Positions 1 through 12,800 of a stretch of DNA of 64,000 nucleotides are shown here, piece after piece. Source of the stretch: Arthonia radiata (lineage: Eukaryota > Ascomycota > Arthoniomycetes > Arthoniales > Arthoniaceae); assembly GCA_002989075.1 (NCBI GenBank), contig PSQN01000005.1:1997241-2061240 (forward strand). The letters run 5' to 3'. The translations under genes and the position numbers were made by a program. Under the pieces are notes generated by a model that did no database searches, was not told where the DNA came from, and was given only the letters and a program-made list of their open reading frames with translations. The stretch's first letter is position 1. Every line of letters starts with the position of its first letter.

Positions 1-34
1 TGCGCCGGCGCGCTCTCAGAGCAGTCACTGACAG

Positions 35-1660
35 GCTAGACACGTCCTCGACAACGCAGATTCAATTGCACACGCTGCATGTATAGACAGTGGCAAGACG
101 AGGGTCGATGCTTCGTTCGGCGAGATCCTCGTAACGTGCGAAAAGCTCCAATGGACGATCAAGAATCTCGAGAGGGCGTTGCGAAAGGAGCAGCGCCCCG
201 CAAACCTCCTCATGATATACAAGTGCAACGAAGTTCGTTACGAGCCTCGCGGATTGTTGGCTGCGCTGGTGTCATGGAAGTAAGCACGTACTCTCTGTAT
301 GCTCCGAACGCCTGCTAATTGTCCTTTCAGCTACCCGGTAAGGAGATCATGCCCAAAGACTTTGATGAGTTCAACTTATCACTACCCATAGTTCCACAAT
401 GTGATGCATCCAGTCATCTCCGCAATCGCGACTGGTAACGGTCTTCTGCTCAAGCCCTCGGAGCGTACGAGCATTTCCGCAGAATACTTCGTCAGCATCG
501 CACAGCAAGCCATCAGGTTATGCACGCCAGATCAGCCCGACTTGTCCGACCTCATACAATGCGTGCCTTGCTGGCCGCCAGAAGCAGAATACCTCGCCTC
601 ACATCGCAGCATATGTCACGTCACCTTCATTGGATCTCATACAGTCGCCAGAAAAGTCGCACAAGCGTGCGCGACGAATTTAGCACAATTGACCTTGGAG
701 TGCGGTGGCAAAGATCCAGCGGTGGTCCTCGCCAACACTCCACGCTCCGACCTGGAGCGTATTGCGAGCATTCTCATGCGCGGCGCCTTCCAAGCCGCAG
801 GTCAAAATTGCATTGGAATCGAGAGAATCTTGATTCAGCCTCCTCATCTCGAGCAGCTAGTCAACGTGCTCCTACCACGGGCTAAAGCACTGAGGGTTGG
901 CGATCCACTTGATCCAAATACCACGGACGAGGTCGACGTTGGCGCCATGATCTCAGACGAACTATTCGACGAGTTAGAAGATTTGATCCAGGAGGCGGTC
1001 AACGAGGGAGCTGATCTTCTTGTGGGCGGCAGTCGTCGCCGGCATGAGATACACCACAAAGGACACTATTTCCAGCCGACAATGCTCACGAACGTCCGCC
1101 CAAGTATGCGCATCGCCCAGGCAGAGCTGTTCGCCCCTGTCATGCTCATATTCAGTGCGGAATCGACAGCTGAACTATCCGATATCATCAACACTGCAAA
1201 CGGCACACAATACGCGCTGGGTGCGTCCGTCTTCGGCAAGCCAGGGTCCCCAGAGTTGGAAAAAGCGGCTACAGAGATCGCTTGCGGTGCCATGTGCATC
1301 AACGACTTCGCCAGCGGCTACTTATCAAGCCTACCTTTCGGTGGAGCGCCAAACGACAAAAGAAGGGGCGGCGGCAGCGGCTATGGCCGGTTTGGCGGTG
1401 TTGAAGGACTTCGTTCTCTGTGCAACTTGAAGTCCATCAGCGAAGATCGCTTCCCGTCCTTGGGCCTCAAGACCTACATCCCGCGTCGTCTGGATTACCG
1501 CCGCGCTGTGGAGGAAAGTAATGGCGGCGGCGGAACCTTTACACATCGTGGTACGGAGGCAAAGAGGTGGCTTTTCGCCCACGGCCTGGTCCGTTTTGGC
1601 TTCGGGATGAATGTCAAGGAGAAATCGTCCGGGCTGTGGGATGTGATCATGAACTCATAG
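35..1660 (+). CDS. MSC7: MSC7-like aldehyde dehydrogenase, 3' part (5' end outside window)
   Basis: NAD(P)-dependent aldehyde dehydrogenase of the yeast Msc7 (YHR039C) type, which oxidises aldehydes; the physiological substrate is not well established. Visible coding exons are 35-279, a 7-nt exon 331-337, and 392-1660, separated by introns 280-330 and 338-391. An upstream intron appears to end at 34 (CAG), so the N-terminus lies outside the window. Family landmarks in order are DSGKT (86-100), RYEPRG, SWNYPFHN (spelled only when the 7-nt exon is included), ITFIGS-like TFIGS, LECGGKD with the general-base Glu (codon 698-700), and GQNCIGIERI with the catalytic Cys (codon 809-811). Near the C-terminus the usual PFGGxxxSGYGRFGG motif carries an extra basic, glycine-rich stretch (about 1342-1375). 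No ATG opens the long reading frame at 401, where the codon is GTG, which supports the spliced model. Msc7 proteins often have a membrane-anchoring N-terminus, not visible here. The gene ends 193 bp before the transposon nest. Confidence 0.9.
331..337 (+). other. 7-nt microexon of the MSC7-like gene
   Basis: The seven bases CTACCCG are flanked by a CAG acceptor (328-330) and a GTAAGG donor (338-343). They supply the last base of an Asn codon, then Tyr and Pro, of the conserved SWNYPFHN motif. Skipping them shifts the frame. Retaining the downstream intron brings a TAG at 389-391 into frame. The upstream intron has a GCTAAT-type branch site near 314-319. Confidence 0.8.
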
Positions 1661-1853
1661 GGCGACGTAACTCCGGGCGACGAGCAGTAAAGCGGGGCCG
1701 GATCAAAGTGTCAAACATTGACACATTTGATCCCCAAGTCTGACTTGAAATTTAGTAGGTGAGATACCGATTCTCCAAAAGCTCTGCTCCTGCTCTTCAC
1801 ATTGGAATTGTGAAGTGTTCCATTCGTCGGCAGGCACTTAGCACCTTGCATTT
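1661..1853. other. 3' flank of the MSC7-like gene up to the insertion site
   Basis: No gene is seen. The stretch holds the imperfect hairpin at 1701-1732 and ends in CATTT (1849-1853), the left copy of the host target duplication that borders the transposon nest. Confidence 0.6.
1701..1732. repeat. Imperfect inverted repeat (hairpin) 40 bp after the MSC7 stop
   Basis: GATCAAAGTGTCAA (1701-1714), a 3-nt loop ACA, then TTGACACATTTGATC (1718-1732). The arms pair fully except for one extra A in the right arm. It may form a stem in the 3' untranslated region of the transcript; no function is known. Confidence 0.7.
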
Positions 1854-2038
1854 TGTTGTGTGCAGGATCGCCCAGTCCAGATGGCCATGCCAAGACACGG
1901 GATGCCTGGTAGAGAATTGCCTGAATAGGCATATATTGGGATCACGTGATGGACGCACTTATATTTTCCGTCTCATCCTCATGTACCTACCTTCCTACCA
2001 TATTAGTCGGAATGTAATAAAAGCTATATACCTTATAA
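1854..2038 (+). repeat. 5' LTR of the Copia element
   Basis: 185 bp beginning TGTTGTG. It matches 37638-37822 along its whole length and is much less AT-rich than the interior. TSD CATTT lies immediately upstream. Confidence 0.93.
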
Positions 2039-2099
2039 GATTATAAGCTCGGCAGCTTCAACGCAGCAAGGAGTTATTACTATTAACTTCTGATTAAAT

Positions 2100-3830
2100 T
2101 CTAACCACCAGCGGCGTCGCTATCGTCGTCGATCCGAAGTTGCCCTCTACCGCTCAGGGGGTAATATTATTACTATCGAAAGTAAGGCCGAACGGTAAGA
2201 TATCAAGATTTAAACGTTATTCTAATATTACTAGCGTACCTCTTTACCTCCGAAGTACAATCTTCTTAAAGATTAGATCTTTAAATCTACCTTATCGACG
2301 TCGTTTAAACTCGCCTTTAGGCAGTAAAAGCGACGCTCGAGTATTATTTGTGCTAAAGGCCTTATAAGTTAAATTAATAGATAGCAGAATTAAGCACTAT
2401 TGTAGGCATTTACCCGCTTTAAATTAAACTAAACTGTATTTACTTTTATCTTCGTTAAACGTAATTTTCGCTATAAACACTAACAATTTATTCTCTTCTT
2501 ACTACCCCGATAGAGCTTTCTAGTAGCGTATAAGGGGCCTAAAAGTCTTCTAAAGATACCGCATTAAAGTTAACAATGCCCTTAGCGCCGCAGGCCTTAA
2601 GACCTTTGTCTTATATAAGGCTCTTAAGCTAGTATAAGAGGAAGAAAAGAGATATTATAAAGAGAAGACCTAATATCAGCTATAAGATTAACTAAACAGT
2701 AAAGTAAAGTAGATACTCCTACGGCATCTGTCTACGGATATAGCTGTTATTATAGGTGGTTACCTTACTACCTAAAATATATAGAATTATACCTACGAGC
2801 AATATTAAATATTACCCTTGTCTAGAATATTTAAGCTTGTCGACTATCTCCCTAATATTACTCTTAATAACTTAAAAAGTTTAAAAGACTATATCTATCG
2901 ATTTCTAAAGTATAGAGAGGAACTCTGTATCCTAGAAAACAACAATTAAATATACCTAAAATTCTATAACAGTGTCTTATTTCTACGGGGCCTAAAGACA
3001 GAGACAAGACTAACTACGGTAATAAGAGACTTACGCTTTTTAGACCTAGTTTTAGTTATTTACGTCGTTATTAATCGAATTCGTACTAAATACTAGTACA
3101 AGAACATCCCGATAACGAAGAATAAGAGACTAGGGCTATCTATAGCTAAATCTTACGACAATCTTACTGCTACTAACGACCTACCAGCCGCTTTGGCCGC
3201 TAAGGGCGGATTAAGCAGAAAGAATTTTAACAGATATTCTAACCGATATAATTTACATTCTAATTTAATATATAAGAATTTAGAATACTACAAACAGTAT
3301 TCTAACCTTCTTACTAAGAATTAGAAGAATAAGGTAGATAAGAGTAAGTTCTCTGATATAGCAGGCGTTGCTATATCTATACCGTTGACGATAACGTCTA
3401 GTAGACTGTTTACACGGTCTAGTAAATCTTTCTTCTCCGGTATCTAAATATACAATATTAGAGCCACTATTTATATTTATACGGATATTAACGCCTTTAT
3501 AGCTATTAAGAAGCTTAAAGAACTAAAGTAGATTAAGGTTGCGGATAGTTTTACTTTTGCCACCCAATTTAGTAATATAATTCTAAACGTTAAACTTACC
3601 GACGGTAGTAAGGGCGTACTGCGTCTACTAGACGTTTTGTACGTACCGTTAGGGTTAATTAATATTATTTCTGCTCACAAATTAAAGAAAGAATATAGAA
3701 TATATCTTAACTATTAAAACGACCGCCTTATAGTTAAAACTAAAGTATACGCTAAACTTACTATTATCGATAACCTTTTATTTATTATTTCTACTAACGT
3801 CGAGACAGTAAGGTAGTTCGCTACTGTAGC
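2100..3830 (+). pseudogene. Copia gag and protease remnant
   Basis: Decayed coding region just inside the 5' LTR. The clearest piece is at about 3450-3700, where an aspartic-protease-like start is followed by LDVLYVPLG and then an NIISA-like segment, the spacing seen between protease and GAG-pre-integrase in Copia polyproteins. The gag part is recognised by position only. Many breaks; fossil. Confidence 0.7.
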
Positions 3831-3922
3831 ACTAGTAGTACCGGCGACGCTGCTATTACTAGAGCTTATTTACAAACAACTAAGCTATTCAGAAATATTT
3901 ATCTTAAAAAAGATAATAAAGG

Positions 3923-4393
3923 TGTTACAAGCACCAGCCCCAGACGGCCTAGCGCACGTCCAAGCATCAACCACCGCCAGTTACCTCAGTCCTACAAGCA
4001 TAATTCCCGACTAAGCCTATAAACCAGCTGTAGGCATTATCGAACAAGACGGCTATAAAGGCCTATATTCCCTATAAACCCGATATAGGTATTGTCGAGT
4101 TAACGGACATAGAGGAACTTCCCTATGTACCTTAGACTATATAGCTAGACTAATGGCCGACCTTAGGATAGACTTTAGTCTATTAACTTAATATTTAAAT
4201 ATAAGTTTCTTAACTATATTTAGGTAACGTGCTTTACCTTCTATCTACTTTAGTTAAGCCCCTCTTACCTTCTATAATCTGTCTCGCCTCTCCTACCTTT
4301 TAGTCTCTAGCACACAAGATACCTACTACTAAGGTTAATAAGTATATAAGGTAAGTAAGCCTTAGTTCGGTTTTTCTAGCGATCGGCGTTATA
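3923..4393 (+). repeat. 5' LTR of Gypsy A
   Basis: 471 bp beginning TGTTACAAG. The first about 100 bp keep many CpA dinucleotides that appear as TpA in the 3' copy, so RIP hit the two ends of A unequally. Confidence 0.92.
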
Positions 4394-4435
4394 CTTTAAT
4401 AGACTCGCTACAAAAGTAGAGAAAGTAGATTAGTT

Positions 4436-5350
4436 ATGTCTACTACTTCGGTATCTAATAGCCGCAACGCTACGAACAGGTTGGCCAATAGAATAACCAG
4501 CACGAGTAAGATATCGAACGTTAACACTAAGATAGAAAAAAGCTTCTTAAATAAATATTTTAAAGTTACTTTATTCTTAATACGCCTAGCTATATACTTT
4601 AAAACTTACAAAGATTAGTTTCTAAACGATACTACTATAGTTCTATTCGCTACCTCTTATATAGATAGAGATGCCTATAAGTAGGTTAAGTACTACTTCA
4701 ACGATTTTTTATTTACCCCGATAAAGAGTAGACGCAAGGATACCGACGAGTTCTTTGCTAGCTTTACCTTCTTTTAGAAGAAGCTTCGCAAAATCTTTAA
4801 ATAGACCGACGCTAGATGCATCGCTATTAAGAAGCTTAGAAACCTTAAGCAAATAGAACCAGCAAGCAGGTACGCCGCCGAATTTATATAGTATACTAAT
4901 TAAACAGAATAGAACAAAAAACCTCTTATCGAGACCTTTTATAAAGGACTTAAGAACTATATTAAGAAAATAATCTATATTTGTAGAGAGAAGTTTAACG
5001 ACCTCGATAGCTTTATACAGCGAGCAAAGGAGATTAACGATAGTAACTTTAAAAGATAAATAAAAAAGAAAGGTAACCCTACTAATAGATTCTATAAAAC
5101 AAAGAATTAAGTAAACTTACAATAAGACCGAGGCAATCTAATAGAGTTAAATTTTATAAAGCCTCGAAGAAAACTAAACAACTAAGAAAGAGAATATAGA
5201 ATAAAGAATAAGCTATACTTATATTATAGAAAACCAGAGCATTAAGTTAAAGAATACCGTTTCAAGAAACAATAGTTTAACAGTACCGGCAGAAACAAGC
5301 GTAATAATTAATCTTAGAAATCCTGTTTTCTACAACAATATTTTAATATA
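4436..5350 (+). pseudogene. Gag remnant of Gypsy A
   Basis: Starts 42 bp after the LTR with an ATG opening a Ser/Thr/Asn-rich segment (MSTTSVSNSRNATNRLANRI). It runs towards a degraded CCHC zinc-knuckle near 5215-5270, the usual C-terminus of Gypsy gag. The first 60 codons are open (4436-4618); the rest is broken many times. Confidence 0.7.
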
Positions 5351-6389
5351 ACTACCTAGACATAGGAGGACAGTCGCTAAGTTACTTCCAATTAAGAGTA
5401 TAACAAACTAAACTTATTTGACCTATATAAGAACCGGAATACAGACATCGAGTTATAGAAAGAGACAAAGGAACGACAAATAAAAAAGAAACAATAAAAT
5501 TTATAGGACTGAAATAACATTAACCGCACTATTCTAAGGCAGTAAGTATAAAATATCGTTATACTACACGAAACACTATTCTAGACTACGTACTACAATA
5601 ACGATTGTACGATCTATAAATTTAACAAACTAGGATTAGGATAGTAGTCAAAGAAACCGATATCTCTAAAACAAGGTTCGACACAAGAACTAGGCCTTAC
5701 CCGAAAACAACCTAAGTTACCTTGCTTAGAGACCTAAGGGGAATTTAAGGAAGAATAGACCGTAGAAGCTAAGTAAGATAGCAGCTACGATGCGTTATAG
5801 GTAAGATAACGACTTAAAGATAAAAATATAGATTCTAATAGTACAGAATCCTCTCTTAAGGACAATACTAACTAAAAAGAGCAAACTCTAATCCGTTAGG
5901 AAGAAATAATATAGAGACTTTGTTAGTTAGCCTTTTACGAGAGGAAGTTAAGCACTAATAAAGAAATTAACAATATTCTAAGATATATTTACTTACGCTT
6001 ACGACAACTAGTAAACTATCTTATTAGAGGTCTAGAATTACGTAGTTAGTACTAATATCTTTAATTAACAATATACAATCTATAAATATAATAAGTTTTA
6101 ATTAGCGATAGTTATATAATTAAAGTAGAGATTGTAAATAATAAACTAAACGTTATAATAAAAGCAGTACTAAAACATTCTATATAGGAATTCTTATAGC
6201 AGATTAACCGACAGTAGATTCTAGTACCTAAAATACTTTAGAACGTATACAATTAACAGAAAAAAGACTAAGCCGACTGCTTCGAGGGCAGTAGTACCGG
6301 CCTATTTAACGGTTAGATCCTTTAAGAGTTTAGCTCTATACAAGCTTAGCTGTTTACAAAACATATTTACATACTTAAGTAACAATAAA

Positions 6390-8345
6390 CTACAGAAACA
6401 TTAAAATTATAATTAATTTAGGCGCAACAGGCAACTTTATCTTAATACGCTACGTTAAGGAGTACTAGATATAAACACAAAAGAAGAAATTACTCTACGC
6501 ACTATTTAGATTCTAAGAGACAGAGAAAAGAGTTAACTACAAGACTTTGCTAATAGATATAACTATTAAGGACTATTAAGAAGAAATTACTTATAATATT
6601 GTAGATATTAACTAGTATCACGCTATACTAGGTATACCCTAGTTACAACAATATAACCTAAAAGTAGATTAGAGAACTAAGAAACTCCTCTTTACTAAGT
6701 ATAAGTACTTTAGATAAGAGTCGTTCTACGGAATAGATACTCTATAAGCTATTTTTAGTAGTAAAGATAAGAAGCGCAATAAAGAACTTATGTAAGTTAG
6801 CACTACTATACTTTAATATTCAGATATTCTATAAAAGGAGTTTAACGCAGTATCTTGTCTATAGCTAGCTACACGCAAGTATAAATAAGAAACGACTATA
6901 CGCCAACAATTCTATACAACAACAAGTACTTAGTTAATTACTAAGATACTAGAGAAATATAATTAATTCTAATACCTATTTAAGGAAGCTAAGCTAAACT
7001 CAGCTCTCTTAGAATACAAATCGTAGAATTATACAATACCTTTATAAGAAGGTAAAACGCTAATATTTAGTCTAATATACTCTCTATTAGAAGTAGAAAA
7101 TTAAGCGCTCTGCGACTATTTTAATAAAAATCTTAAAAAGGAATTTATCTAAAAATTAATATTACTAGCCGGATACCTAATACTCTTTGTACCAAAGAAG
7201 AATAATAAACTACGACTCTATATAAATTATAGACAATTAAATAGAGTAACTATTAAAAACCGATATTCTCTACTACATATCGACGAAATAATAGATCAAT
7301 TGTATAACGTACAATAGTTTACTAAGTTTAACCTATAAGGAGCTTACAACCTAATTTATATAAGAAAAGGCGAAGAATAGAAAACAGCCTTCTATACTAG
7401 ATACAGACTTTTTAAGTATTATGTTATACCCTTTAGGCTAATAAACGCACTAGCATTATTTTAGAAACTAATTAACAATACACTCAGTAATTACTTAAAT
7501 ATATTTATAACTACTTATCTAGACGATATCTTAGTATATAGCTGTATACTAGAAGAACATAAGAAATATATTAAGAAGGTATTAAAAAGATTAGCGCGTA
7601 TTAATTTACAAATTAATATCAAGAAAACCTAGTTCTACTAACAATCCGTTAAATTTCTTAGATTTATAATTACTAAGTACAGTCTCTAAATAGAAGATTT
7701 AAAGATTCAATCTGTTTTAATTTAGCTTACACTAAAGAATATAAAACAATTACAAAAGTTTCTTAGTTTTGTTAACTACTATAGGCAATAGATATCTAAC
7801 TTTAGTTAAATTACAGTACTACTATCTTAACAGACAAAACAATCGATAGAATTCTTCTAGACGTAAAAAGAACAATTAGTATTTAAAGAGCTTAAGAAAG
7901 CTTTTAAGATTAGACCTATACTAGCAATATTCGACCCTAATCTACCGATTATTATAAAAATAGACGCGTTAGACTATACAATTAGAGTATATATAAGTTA
8001 AAACAACAAGGAAAGAAAGCTTAAACCAGTAGCTTTCTACTTAAGAAAAATATTATCTATAGAACAGAACTATAATATTTACAATAAAGAGCTTTTAGCT
8101 ATTATAGTAGCATTTAAAATATAGCGAGCTTACCTAGAAGGAGCAAAATATATAATTATAATATATATAGACTATAAAAACCTAACTTATTTTATAATAA
8201 TAAAGAAACTTAACTGCAAATAAGTTAGATAGTTAGAGACTATAGCTCTATACAACTTTATTATTACTTACAAGAAGGGTTCTAAGAACGATAGAGCCGA
8301 CGCTCTAAGCCGACGTCTAGATTACCTTAATAATAAGGAACACGT
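6390..8345 (+). pseudogene. Protease, reverse transcriptase and RNase H remnant of Gypsy A
   Basis: A protease-like motif (GATGNF, about 6420-6440) is followed by reverse transcriptase landmarks KTAFYTRY (about 7381), PFRLINA (about 7430) and YLDDILVY (7513-7536), then RNase H ending in SKNDRADALSRRLDYL (about 8281-8328). The region stops shortly before the insertion point of B. Broken many times. Confidence 0.8.
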
Positions 8346-8567
8346 TAAACACACAATATTTCGAAAATATAACAACAAGATTAAATACAATTAATTAGCT
8401 ATAACAACTAAGTTTGTTATCGAACTAAACAGCCGAATCCTAAACATTCTAAACGACTCTAAGACCTACTAGGAAAACGAGAAACGATACCTAGAACTAG
8501 TTAAGAACAATAAGGGCTATTATAAATTTTAGAGCAAGATCTATGTCCCAAGGAATCTAATTTAACG

Positions 8568-9017
8568 TGTAACGCCGGTCGCTAGGAGAACTAAACTAAG
8601 GCTTACTTGCCTTATATACTTATCGACCTTAGTAGTAGGTATCTTGTGTGCTAGAGACTAAAAGATAGGAGAGGCGAAACAGATTATAGAGGATAAGAGA
8701 GGCTTAACTAAAGTAAATAGAAGGTAAAGCACGTTACCTAAATATAGTTAAGAAACTTGTATTCAGATATTAAGTTAATAGACTAAAGTCTATTCTAAGG
8801 TCGATTATTAGTTTAACTATATAGTCTAAGGTATATAGGTATGTTTCTCTATATTTAACGGTCCCGACAATCTCTTTGTTGCGTGATTGGGATCCTATTG
8901 CGATGTAGCGACGTTGCCGATATCGCTGTATCGAAGTTATCGGGTATACTGTATAATACTCTAATAAGGCTAGCTGCGCTTAGCCTTATACTAGCTTAAT
9001 GTAGTAAGATCGTAACA
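8568..9017 (-). repeat. 3' LTR of Gypsy B (left copy)
   Basis: 450 bp; begins TGTAACGCC on the plus strand, the reverse complement of the LTR end GGCGTTACA seen in A. It matches 15215-15664. Confidence 0.9.
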
Positions 9018-9837
9018 TAAGGTCTTCTCTTTAAGGCTAGTCGTTCTTAACGGCCCTAGAGACATTAAAACCTCGTTGTTATTCTATAGTAGATCTAGTT
9101 CTATAAGTTGTTATATTTAAAGTTAAAAAGGCTCCTAACGCTAATAAAGCGCTCGAGATTAATACCGTTCTTACTGAAGTCTGTAGTCGAAAGATGCTTC
9201 CGTATTCCTGTTGCTCTTATCTAGGTAAGAAGTATGTCCTAAAGTCTGGGAAGGCCTCCTATTTTGTGTGTACTCGCGATAAGAAGTTGTATAACGTTCG
9301 TCTATTGTTAGAGAATAGTTAGTTTCTATCTTACGTTTATTTTTTGTGTTAGTTTAACTTATTTTTAGCTTAGAGTATCCGTTCTTAGTACTTATAGGTA
9401 TTGAATGCCCTTTAGGGGTAACGTAAGCGTTTAGCGAAAGAGAAGGAAGTCGTTTGTACGGCGAAAAGATAGCGCGAAGCTATTAAAGCGGTAGTAGTAG
9501 ATTTAGAGAAAGAGCTTAAAAGATTGTACGTTTAGGCGTAGAACAAAATAAATTAGAATAATATATTGTTTGAGAAAGAATAGCTGGCGGCTATATCTAG
9601 TAGTAATATTATAGATATACTAAGTAGCCTAAGTATAAATTTTTATAACAATCTATTTCTAGAGTTAGGTAGTAGGCTACTAATATAGTAGGCTAGTTTG
9701 TTTATAGATAACCTAGGCGCCAGCGAGGCGCACTAGATAGTAGATTAGAGTATTAGTGCTGCTACAATTAACTAATACTTTAGTTTTAATATCGTTGAAT
9801 AGTATCTTTATAGTTAGTTAGGTTTTATTTTAGTTTC

Positions 9838-12800
9838 TATTAATTTTTATGTTTAGAATATCCTTTCTATTTTATAAGATACTATCGTTTGCCTTAATAT
9901 TATCTATAAGCTCGAACCGTTTTAACCTTATACTCGGGTTCTTAATTATTAGGAAGGATTTCTAGGTTAGATCGTTCTACCTCTTAAAAGTAGACTAGCT
10001 CTAATAGCGCTATATAGAATATAGAATGTATTTTTATTGTTTTTAAGAGTTTAAGTTTAAATGTTACGGGTCTTAATTGCTATAAGATTTTAAACGGTCT
10101 TGTCTTAGTATAGTTAAGTTTCTTACTTAGTTTAATAGTTTTTATGTTTCTTATAAGCAAGTAAGCTCTTTCCCCCTCTTTTATACTTATATTTAGGGTA
10201 ATTCTTAACTTGTTATACTATTTTCTTATTTGTTCGTTAATAAACTTGCTGTTAGCTTTTAACTACTAGTACAGGGTCTTTATATTCGTTGCTATTCGCG
10301 TAGCAGTATCGTTCTCTATATTGTTTTATAGTTGTCTACCTTAAAGAGGGTAATAGCCGTATAAGGCATAGAATAGTATTGTTTTGGTTGTATTGTTTTT
10401 AATATTGTTGTATGCTGCTTACGCTACTAGTAGTAATTGTACCCAGTCGTTCTGCTAGTAGTTAATATATACCCAGAGATACTGTTTTAGTGTTTAATTT
10501 GTTTGTTCTGTCTATCTGTCTGTCTATAGATAGAATAACGTTAATATTTTTTGTTTTGTCTCTACCTGTTGTATTAGAGATATTTAAAATCGTAAGACAA
10601 ATTTTCTGTCTCTGTCTAAGATAATCCTTTGCGGTTAACTATAGTTTGCTAAGATAATCTAAAGGAATATATATATTAATTGTTCTAAATTGCTAGCTTC
10701 TTTGTAAGGTACAAAGTACGCGTATTTTGTTAGTTTATTGTATATAACTAGGATAGCGTCGTATACTACTTTTATAAGTAGATCCTTAGATATTAGTAAC
10801 TTAGTAATAAAGTCTAGTAAGACTATATACTATAGTCTCTCGGGTATTTCTAGTAGTTGTAGTTTACTATATAATAAATGCCTTGCGTGCTTAGTTCTTG
10901 CGTATATATTATATTCTTAGATATAATTCTTAACGTAGTATTAGATTCTCGGGATGTAGTAGGTTCGTATAATCTTTTTAATAGTGTTGTTGATGCTCTT
11001 GTATTCCTTTATTAAGTTATTGTAGAAGTTACTAATAATGTATTGAATTAGATTCCTTAAAACGTAGATTTTGCCTTAAGATTTATAATAGCCCTTATCG
11101 TTTTTAGTTAGTACTAGGTATCGTTTCTCGTTTTCCTAGTAGGTTTTAGAATCGTTTAGAATGTCTAGGATTCAGCTGTTCGGTTCGATAACAAACTTAA
11201 TTGTTATAGCTAATTAATTGTATCTAATCTTGTTATTGTATTCTTAAAATATTGCGTGTTCGACGTATTCCTTGTTATTAAGGTAATCTAGTCGTTAGCT
11301 TAGAGCGTCGGCTCTATTGTTCTTAGAACCCTTCTTGTAAGTAATAATAAAGTTGTATAAAGCTATAGTCTCTAACTATTTAACTTATCTGCGGTTAAGT
11401 TTCTTTGTTGTTGTAAAATAAGTTAGATTCTTATAGTCTATATATACTATAATTGTATAGTTTGCTTCTTTTAGATAAGCTCGCTATATTTCGAATGCTG
11501 CTATAATAGCTAAAAGCTCTTTATTGTAAATATCGTAGTTCTATTCTATAGGTAACATTTTTCTTGAGTAGAAAGCTACTAGTCTAAGCTTTTCTTCCTT
11601 ATTATTTTAACTTATATATACTTTAATTATATAGTCTAACGCGTCTATTTCTATAATAATTAGTAAGTTAGGGTCAAATATTGCTAATATAGGTTCGATC
11701 TTAAAAGCTTTCTTAAGCTCTTTAAATACTAATTGTTCTTTCTATATCTAGAAAAATTCTATCAATTGTTTTATCTATTAAGACAGCGGTACTATAATTC
11801 GACTAAACTTAAATATCTATCGCCTATAGTAGTTAGCAAAACTAAGAAACTATTGTAATTATTTTATATTCTTTAGTATAGGCTAGGTTAGAACAGATTA
11901 GATCTTTAAATCTTCTATTTAAAGACTGTACTCAATAATTATAAATCTAAGAAATTCGACGGATTGTTAATAGAACTAGGTTTTCTCGATATTAATTTGT
12001 AAATTGATACGCGCTAATCTTTCTAATACCTTCTTAATATATTTTTTATATTCTTCTAGTATACGGCTATATACTAGGATATCGTTTAGATAAGTAGTTA
12101 TAAATATGTCTAAATAATTACTAAGTGTATTGTTAATTAGTTTCTAAAATAATGCTGGTACGTTTATTAGCCTAAAGGGTATAACGTAATACTCAAAAAG
12201 TCTGTATTTAGTGTAAAAGGCTATTTTCTATTCTTCGCCTTTCTTTATACAGATTAAGTTATAGACCCCTTATAGATTAAACTTAGTAAACTATTACGCG
12301 TTATACAATTAGTCTATTATTTTGTTAATATATAGTAAAGGGTATCGGTTTTTAATAGTTACCCTATTTAATTGTCTATAATCTACGTAAAGTCGTAGTT
12401 TACTATTCTTCTTTAGTACAAAGAGTATCGGGTATCCGGCTAGTAATATTAATTTCTAAATAAATTCTTTGTTAAGATTCTTATTAAGATAGTCGTAGAG
12501 TGCTTAATTTTCTACTTCTAATAGAGAGTATATTAGACCGAATATTGGTGTTTTGCCTTCTTATAAAGGTATTGTATAATCTTACAATTTATATTCTAGA
12601 AGAGCTAAGTTCGACTTAGCTTCCTTAAATAGATATCGAAACTAATTGTATTTCTCTAGTATCTTAGTAATTAACTGAGTACTTGTCGTTGTATAGAATC
12701 GTTAGCGTACAGTTGTCTTTTGTTTATATCTACGTATAGTTAGCTACAGACAAGATACTACGTTAGACTTTTCTCGTAGAATATTTAAATATTGAAGTAT

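Noticed and set aside
10738-10920. Short open frames inside the nest (10738-10920, 15015-15200, 20712-20912) as possible genes
   Set aside because: They lie antisense to decayed pol, gag or LTR sequence of reversed elements B and D; AT-rich chance frames.
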